Assembly: GCA_028564705.1 (NCBI GenBank)
Contig: JAPXFQ010002454.1
Span: forward strand, 876,001 to 940,000
DNA from: Apricaphanius iberus
Taxonomy: Eukaryota > Chordata > Actinopteri > Cyprinodontiformes > Aphaniidae
Reading direction: 5' to 3'
DNA length: 64,000 nt
Position numbers and translations under genes: made by a program. Each line of letters opens with the position of its first letter. Positions within the stretch are counted from its first letter, which is position 1. Below, in pieces: positions 57,581-64,000 of the stretch. Below the pieces are notes generated by a model. The model was not told the DNA's origin, searched no databases, and was given only the letters and a program-made list of their open reading frames with translations.

Positions 57581-60500
57581 AGGAACTCAAAGAAAAATAA
57601 AGTGGTAAAATTCATAATGAATATCATAACATCAAAATAAAGTGGTTAAATCATTAAAAAAATACAAAAAAGTTGTTTCAGTGCCAGAAAGCAGACTTTT
57701 TTTCAGAAACGTTTTCAATGAATGAGTGACAATGAATTTCATTTATTAAAATACGTTGAATTGATTAACTATCTGAGCTCTATGGTTGCCATGAAGTTAA
57801 AGGAGAAAATCAAAAAGACGTTTAAATGCTTATTTATTAATATTTTTATCACAAGTTATACCATCAGTTGTGTTGAAGTCTCTGTTAGCTGTTTTTATGC
57901 ATTTTATTTTTTCATCCTCCCTGGATATGTTAAACACTCCCTTATGCATATTTTTTTCTCTGGATCATCTTGTTGCTTGTTTGTACTGTTGCCTCTCATG
58001 AGACTGGTTCTGGATTTATTTCTGTTTATCTCAGGACCTGTGTGTTATCTCTGTTCTGAACTGAAACCCATTTAGTTTAATCATCAAACCATTTATTACA
58101 CTCACTCAGCCATCTGCTAACTCGTCCGTTAATGCTCCATCGGCACAGCTTACTGACATTGAAACTATCCAGTTCTTAGCAATGCTGTACAGTACCTACT
58201 GTTTATTTTCATAAAAAGCATCATTGTCAAACTTACATACACACAGCTTCTCTATTTCCCATGTGTACTCATATTCTGTGGACTCAGAAGAGGATGCCAT
58301 GCCTCTTGCAGGTCATGGATGCTTGCAATCTTCCATCCACACATGCACCTATATGTATGGTATTTACCCACCAGGAGAGAATATGGTCCATCTGTTGTGT
58401 GCGGGATAGTCTCCATCTAGTCAGGCAGACCCTAAATCAAAACAGCACTTCAGCCATTTCAATTCAGAATATTGTTGTGACTCTGGCATAATTTTTCAAG
58501 GTGTTTGTGAGGACTGGAATGTAAATTGATAGCTTTCCCGTTCAACTTAGCTCCTTCTTCACCACTACAGACTCAAGCAATGTCCTTGTTATTCCAGCCA
58601 AAGTCATTTGTCAATTTTTTGCTCCACCCTGTAATCTGCTCTTCAGGTGACATTGTGCTACTTGATCCGACCGAGACAAAACATTCCACTGCTCACTGAT
58701 TTAGAGCAACATCCTTTTGTCAAGCCAGCCTCTTCATACTCTACTGTAATCCACTGAAAGGCACTATTGATTGATTTCACTATTGATTGTGATTTGAAAT
58801 GTGTCAAATCAATTACAATTCAAAAGTTTCCAAGTTACATTATTTTTCATAATAATTCATGTCTAAATCATAAAAGTCCTGTGTGCGGACATTGTTATAG
58901 GATGTACCGGCAGGACCTTTATGGTAATGTTTCATCCATGCAAGACCTACAAACCACAGGAAATATTTTGCATGTAATTTGTCAGTTCATCTCCTGAGCG
59001 CAGTTTAGGGCAGCTGCTGTTAACAAGAGCTCTAGCTCTAGTGTAGCTTTATGGTAGTAAAAATTGTTTTACTTCCGAACCTCGAAATAAATTTCCTTCA
59101 TACCATCGTAGTTGCATCAAATTTGTAGCAGAGTGAACTGTGTACATAATTTGCTGATTTGTTTCTGTGAATGATGAAAGTGTCAGAGATCCTGTTGATC
59201 ACACTGACACAATGCTGCAAAGTCAGGGTTCATTTTTCAGCTTGACAGCAAAAATGTAAAAACTAGAGTATACACTTTGCTTTAAGTGTATTTGATGGAC
59301 TGGTGCTTTTGTAGATCTTTGTGAAATTTTCCTAATTATGTATTATTGTTACAGTGCAATTTTTAATACAAAATACTAATTGTTTCTTTTATTTCTATAG
59401 ATATGGATCATTTTTGTAAGAAGTCTCCTTTAAATAAGTTAAAATCAACAAATAAATATTATTTAAGTGTTTAAAGGTTGCCCTAAGTGTCCTCTTTTAT
59501 GGAAATGAAAATATGATCTTCTATAATGTACTTCTAGTACAAACACAAATTTATTTGAGCTTTCATGAAAAATGATGACTTTTAAATGACTATGAAACAT
59601 TTTGGACATATGTTGGTTTCACGTAAATAAAAGACGGGACATACATTTCATTGGATACTTAAAATAATGGAAACTGAATCGATTTAAAAGAAGAGCAAAG
59701 CCATGGAAGGAATGAAGGAAAAAAAAAACTGAATGGGGGAAGAACATATGCAACAAAACTAATTGTTTCATAATTGAATTATGAGGCACCCAAGATGGCA
59801 CACCCCCATTTCCCAGCATCATTTTCTAGCCTGCTTTTTGTGGTTCTTTTTTCTTTACCAATAAGCTTGTCTACCTTTAAAGTACAATCATACTGGATAT
59901 GACTTTACTTATTGAAAAAATGAAAAAAAGATCAAATCACGTGTGTCTGCAAGAAGATTACAACATCGATTTTAATTTTAAGTTATAATTCATGTCTTGT
60001 AATATTATACAATAGTTTGATTTATCCTTACCTTACTTGTTGTAATATTATTTGAAAAACATTGAAAACCCACCTAAACAAAATATTTTTTTTACATAAA
60101 AGGTTTTTAAGAATAATTACCTTTTCCAAACCCAACACACCAAATGCACTTCTGTTTTATAATTTACAGCTTTTGAATATTTTTGTTATTAACACACTTC
60201 TCACCTGTTCTTTTGTTTTTAAAGTTCGATTTGAACCAAATTTGCCCTTATTTTCATACTAACGGTCAAATTCACAGCTACTCTACTAGAAAAGCTTCAA
60301 ATTTGTATCTTCCGCTATACAAAACATCACGTGAACAATTCTCAGTCAGATTTCATACTGGAAAGCTTTGGAATGCAAATATTGACCTTTTGAAACCCTC
60401 TGTATATGTTTTGTATATAAGCACATTCAGGCTTCTACCACTACGTGAATTTTATGCATCTTCATGTATATTTCATATACATACCTCATTTTGTATTTTT

Positions 60501-60777
60501 GAATATATGTTAGATAAAACAAATATAGGGAGCTCTCCCCTTGCCTAGTCACACCCGAAAACAGGAAGAGAAAATATAATAAATGTGAATAGTAGATAAA
60601 CAAATTATGAGTAATTCAGCAGTATACCTACGTGGACTCTCTGGCTGTGTGCGTGTCTTGACAACAGATAAGTCACAGAAACATGGCGTAATGATGTTAC
60701 TTACTTATCCATGATGAAAAAAATTGCTCTGAATAAAAATCTGAGCAGAAGCGCTTGTCGACTACTGTAGAGAAATA
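57581..60777. other. Unique AT-rich sequence, nothing recognised
   Basis: The 117-codon (57722-58075) and 121-codon (60183-60548) plus frames are Phe/Leu/Tyr-rich translations of AT-rich DNA without motifs. No repeat recognised. Confidence 0.5.
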
Positions 60778-60945
60778 TGCATCTGGTGTGAATGGAAGGA
60801 GTAGCGGATAGAGCGTTTCCTGACACCGCCACTCCTGCAGCCGATGTGAACCAGTCGTAAGCATCTGGGCTCTACTGCTCCTGCTTCTTTCACTGGAGCC
60901 TCTGGAGTCGGTGTCAGGTTACGTTGTGCTGCGTTCAGTGTAATC
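60778..60945. repeat. Fold-back repeat with GGTGTGAATGG-type ends
   Basis: CCTGACACCGCCACTCC (60819-60835) is inverted at 60904-60918 (GGAGTCGGTGTCAGG) apart from a 2-base bulge. Between them GGCTC and GAGCC pair again. Outside, CTGGTGTGAATGG and GTTCAGTGTAATC resemble the TGCGTTCGGTGTGAA edges of a teleost DNA transposon. The 100-nt core would fold into a bulged hairpin on either strand. Probably a MITE; a hairpin RNA is the less likely alternative. Confidence 0.55.
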
Positions 60946-61004
60946 GGAATAAGGAGCTTCAAGCGCTTAACGTTTTTTGTTTTTTTGTTTTTGCCTTATT
61001 AACA

Positions 61005-61063
61005 GGGGAGGGGGATCAGGGTCAATCTGAATCTCGAGGGGGGGACAGATCCCCCACCCCCCC
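61005..61063. repeat. G-run/C-run cluster
   Basis: The plus strand has GGGG, GGGGG, GGG and GGGGGGG (61005-61044) followed directly by CCCCC and CCCCCCC (61051-61063). The first four runs could form a G-quadruplex (one long loop of about 16), while the last G-run can pair with the C-runs as a hairpin. It lies in an otherwise AT-rich region. Confidence 0.85.
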
Positions 61064-64000
61064 ATTCCTGACCCCATCTGCGCCTTTGCCCGAGTTTGAA
61101 TCCCGTCTTCGGAACATTTACCACAGGTCTTCCCCCACTTCTCTCTCCATATACTATCCACTGTTAAATAAAAACAAAATAGTCACAAAATCTTAAAAAA
61201 ATAAATACAATTGTGGCTTTCAATGCTTGATCTGATTGGTGATGTGGGTTTTGGAAATTTAATTGTAACCACTTTTTTCTTCTTAAACTATATTTTTTAA
61301 AGGGATGTTTTGAATGAGATTATAAACAAGGTTTTATTGAATATGTAGTAGAAGTTTCAAACTCCATCTAATTTCAGGGAGTTCTATTTTTCACCCTCAT
61401 TTTGATGACAGCAGATGTCTTTGAAAAGCACTTCTTCCAGACAGTTTGGATTTATACAATATTCACATTTAGAGTAATGGGAACACCAGAAAGCTTCTCT
61501 CTTTCTGTTGCTTCTGCTTCTCTTATTTCTTCCTTTGTCCTGTTTCTATTATTCTCTAGTCTCTGAGCTCTCCTCCAGTTTCCCTTGATATTCATGCAGT
61601 TTTTTTAGCTCATTCCACGGACTACCTCGTTCCATCTGTCTCTTTTCTGTCCTTTCCTTTTAAGCCAGAGCCGAGATGATCCATTTGCTTTAAAATAAGA
61701 TTTTTTTTTTTTTACGATTTTAAGTAACTTGAAAATTTTTGCTTCTCACTTTCCTACTTCTGGACACTTCAGTGAAAAAGAGATGGCTTTCTTCCAATAC
61801 CAGACATCCTAGTTGAGCTTTTCTAAGGCCATTCTCAGTATGTATTTCGCAGAATAAAAAGATCAATGCTAACTTCATCTGACCTTTCTGTCAATGAGAT
61901 GGCCAGCCATTCCTGACTGTGAGTCTTGGTGTTCTCACTTACAGAAGAGAAAAGAAGAGCAGGTAGCTGTAGCCAGAATATAAAATGGTCTTTAGACTTC
62001 AGAAATGCAAATCCCGTTAGTAGTCTGAAAACCTTTTGGAAACACTACTGCTCATTTCTTTCACCCATATTGATGATCACCCAAAATCACTATCTTCCAG
62101 GCTATGCAGAGTGACAGATAATAACTCTCTGAAACAAGTGGTGCCCAAACCGTTTAGCCTCTGGAACATAAAGTACTTGTGGCAGAGACTTGGGGCTTCA
62201 AATTATTTCAATATATATATACAGACAGTGGTTAAAGGCTAATTAAACAAAGAAAAAGCTACTCAGACAGCATCAACCATTAACGTTTTTAAATGGTTAA
62301 TTGCTTGAGTTTAGTAATCCACAAGAGTCCTGAACTCATCTTTGAAAATATCTTAACTGCGAGAACTCCCTAAATTTTTTAGGTAATTTTCACCTCTACA
62401 CTTTGCGGAATTTTAGAGAATATAGAAAAAAAGTAATTATTTCACTTTAAGTTAATGCTCTCTCAGTTCATAGTAAATGTCAGCTCAAGGTCCTTTACAA
62501 GCCAGATGGGTCCAGTCCTGCTATATGGAGTCTAACCTGATCTAAATTGAGTTCAAACTTTAACTCATTCCACATAAAACCTGATTACATAAATTAGGAT
62601 TCTTGCTGCCCTGCTCTTTTTTTAGTAAAACTTTGAGTCCAACATATTAGCTTGTAAGTTAGTGAGGTTATAAGCTTGGTTAGGTAGCCTGCACTCTGCT
62701 GCTGTAACACACCTACTGCTCTGCCCTCTTAGATGCCAGCTGTTCTTTCAAGAAAACTCTCACCTTAACAATTGTGGCACTTCTTTAGTTTCCATACCAC
62801 AACTTTAAAACCAGAGGAAAATCTGCTTAGACCACAACATTGACTGTCCTTTTATTTAAACACTTTTAATGCTAAAAACAGTATAACCGAAGACCTGGTA
62901 ATTAGTGACATTTCTTGCAATAATCATAAACATTCTAATATAACCTCAGGAAAAAAAGAAAAATCAGAAGAAGCCTTTTTAGCAGTAGTTAAATATGACT
63001 TGATTTCACTGCCGTCGAAACCCCACATAATGCTCCTTTTAAAAGAAGCAAACAACCAAAAACTAACAAAGAACTACTTGTTATTTATTAGACTACTTCG
63101 GGGAAACAACTACATTATGTATTGCAATAGACGGCAACTAATTATATTTCTAATGATATTGATATATGTTGCTGCTCTCACCGGGCCAACTTGGGATAAT
63201 AGATGTAAAAGCAACAATCTCAACAATACTTTGTTTTGGGATTTGAGGATTGTTCTGAAAATAAAAAAAACAATACCATAATGATAAATGAAAGATTAAT
63301 TTCCCATCCCTTGTGAACATTGGATAAAGAAATGCAAATGATTTATAAAAGTACAGGTATGGATCAGTTCTTTAGGCTAAAGAATCTCTAAAGATTTATG
63401 CTTTCTCTTCCTATATAGATTTACTAGATTTTCTTGATCTTCAAGAATAGGGCAGGGGAAGACGGTTGGCAGGTGGGAGCTCGTTACTGATTCAGTGGTA
63501 GGGGAAATGCAACAGAACAATATGATTTGCCGAATGAAACTCTTTTTCACTGACGACTATCCTTCACGAAAAATGCATAAAAGAACAGAGGGAGGATACA
63601 ACATTAATGGGAGGAGATACTTGTAGTGATGCAATAATATGGCTCGGCGTTTACTCTCAGGTGGGTGTAGAACCTCTCAAGAACTTACTCTATGACCAGG
63701 TTTGTTTAAATATTTGATATGCTTTGGTTCGAATAGCATATTCAAATTTTATTCTCTTGTTTCAAGAAATATTTCCCAAATTATGCAGTGTGAAAGGAAA
63801 ATGGTGAGAGAGCTGTAGATTAAACAGCTGTATTTGCAAAAGGGAATATGGTTTAGTGGTTTTCAACCATATTGAACATATTGGCACTGTGGCCTTCAGG
63901 CTAAAACCACATATCGATCTTGTCTGGATCAAGCCTGGATTTTCACTTCTGATCAATATCCAGTCAGTGAACACCATCCATTTCCAACAGTGTGTTTGGT
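61064..64000. other. Unique AT-rich sequence, nothing recognised
   Basis: 61490-61665 is pyrimidine-rich on the plus strand (many TTCT, CTCT and TTCC words). Frames at 61926-62242, 63000-63281 (plus) and 63762-63977 (minus) lack motifs. No gene is cut by the right edge as far as I can see. Confidence 0.5.

Noticed and set aside
57722..58075. 117-codon frame with hydrophobic stretches, possible membrane protein
   Set aside because: Phe/Leu/Ile richness follows from T-rich DNA, there is no start or splice support, and hydrophobic segments are a common artefact in AT-rich frames.
60183..60548. 121-codon open frame
   Set aside because: Overlaps another frame, has no motif, and composition matches translated AT-rich sequence.
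1..64000. CRISPR array, operons, ribosome binding sites, attachment sites, replication origins of prokaryotic type
   Set aside because: No regularly spaced repeats and no dense gene order. Repeat content is clearly vertebrate, so these feature types do not apply.

Overview
The window looks like non-coding nuclear DNA from a ray-finned fish, most likely a teleost. The background is AT-rich and full of short random open frames. It has dinucleotide microsatellites and relics of repeat families that I recognise as typical of teleost genomes. These include Tc1/mariner transposons with TA target duplications, a hAT transposase fragment, hAT-like miniature elements ending in TAGGGATG-type termini, tRNA-derived SINEs and CR1/L2-type LINE fragments. 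I see no bacterial, viral or organellar gene organisation, no rRNA or intact tRNA, and no CRISPR array.

I found no protein-coding gene that I can defend. The longest open frame has 154 codons and most are 60 to 100, as expected by chance in AT-rich DNA on six frames. A few stretches have exon-like features (15.1-15.6 kb and 22.6-22.7 kb), but no family match and no reading frame continuing into a neighbour. The window is best read as an intergenic region or the inside of a very long intron.

Layout. 1-5.2 kb is mostly unique AT-rich DNA, with a near-perfect hairpin at 3.07 kb and a run of TAATTAGCT homeodomain-type motifs at 3.7-4.8 kb. 5.2-8.2 kb holds three degraded interspersed repeats. 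9.3-11.2 kb holds an AT-rich cryptic repeat, a frameshifted hAT transposase relic and a 417-bp Tc1 deletion derivative flanked by TA. 15-18.4 kb holds exon-like open frames, a miniature element, a Tc1 element with both terminal repeats but a foreign block replacing its middle, and a LINE/SINE-tail repeat. A broken LINE reverse transcriptase lies at 20.2 kb. 21.8-30.3 kb is largely repeat-free. A 1.4-kb non-autonomous element with a candidate 8-bp duplication lies at 30.6-32.1 kb, followed by a MITE (32.3 kb), a second Tc1 relic (34.8-35.3 kb) and three SINE copies (36.8, 37.5 and 39.6 kb). 39.7-47.2 kb is unique. Further repeat fragments and a CR1-type esterase relic sit at 47-49 kb.

The most unusual part is 53.2-54.9 kb. 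A short element with 23-bp inverted termini abuts a 1.4-kb block carrying a GC-rich minus-strand promoter (GC box plus TATA box) and, 1.3 kb downstream, a poly(A) signal. It may be a solo LTR or a non-coding transcription unit. Near the right end are a fold-back repeat (60.8 kb) and a G-run/C-run cluster (61.0 kb).

Repeat-family calls rest on memory of teleost repeats and on short protein motifs read from the sequence. No database search was possible, so element boundaries are approximate unless terminal repeats are described.
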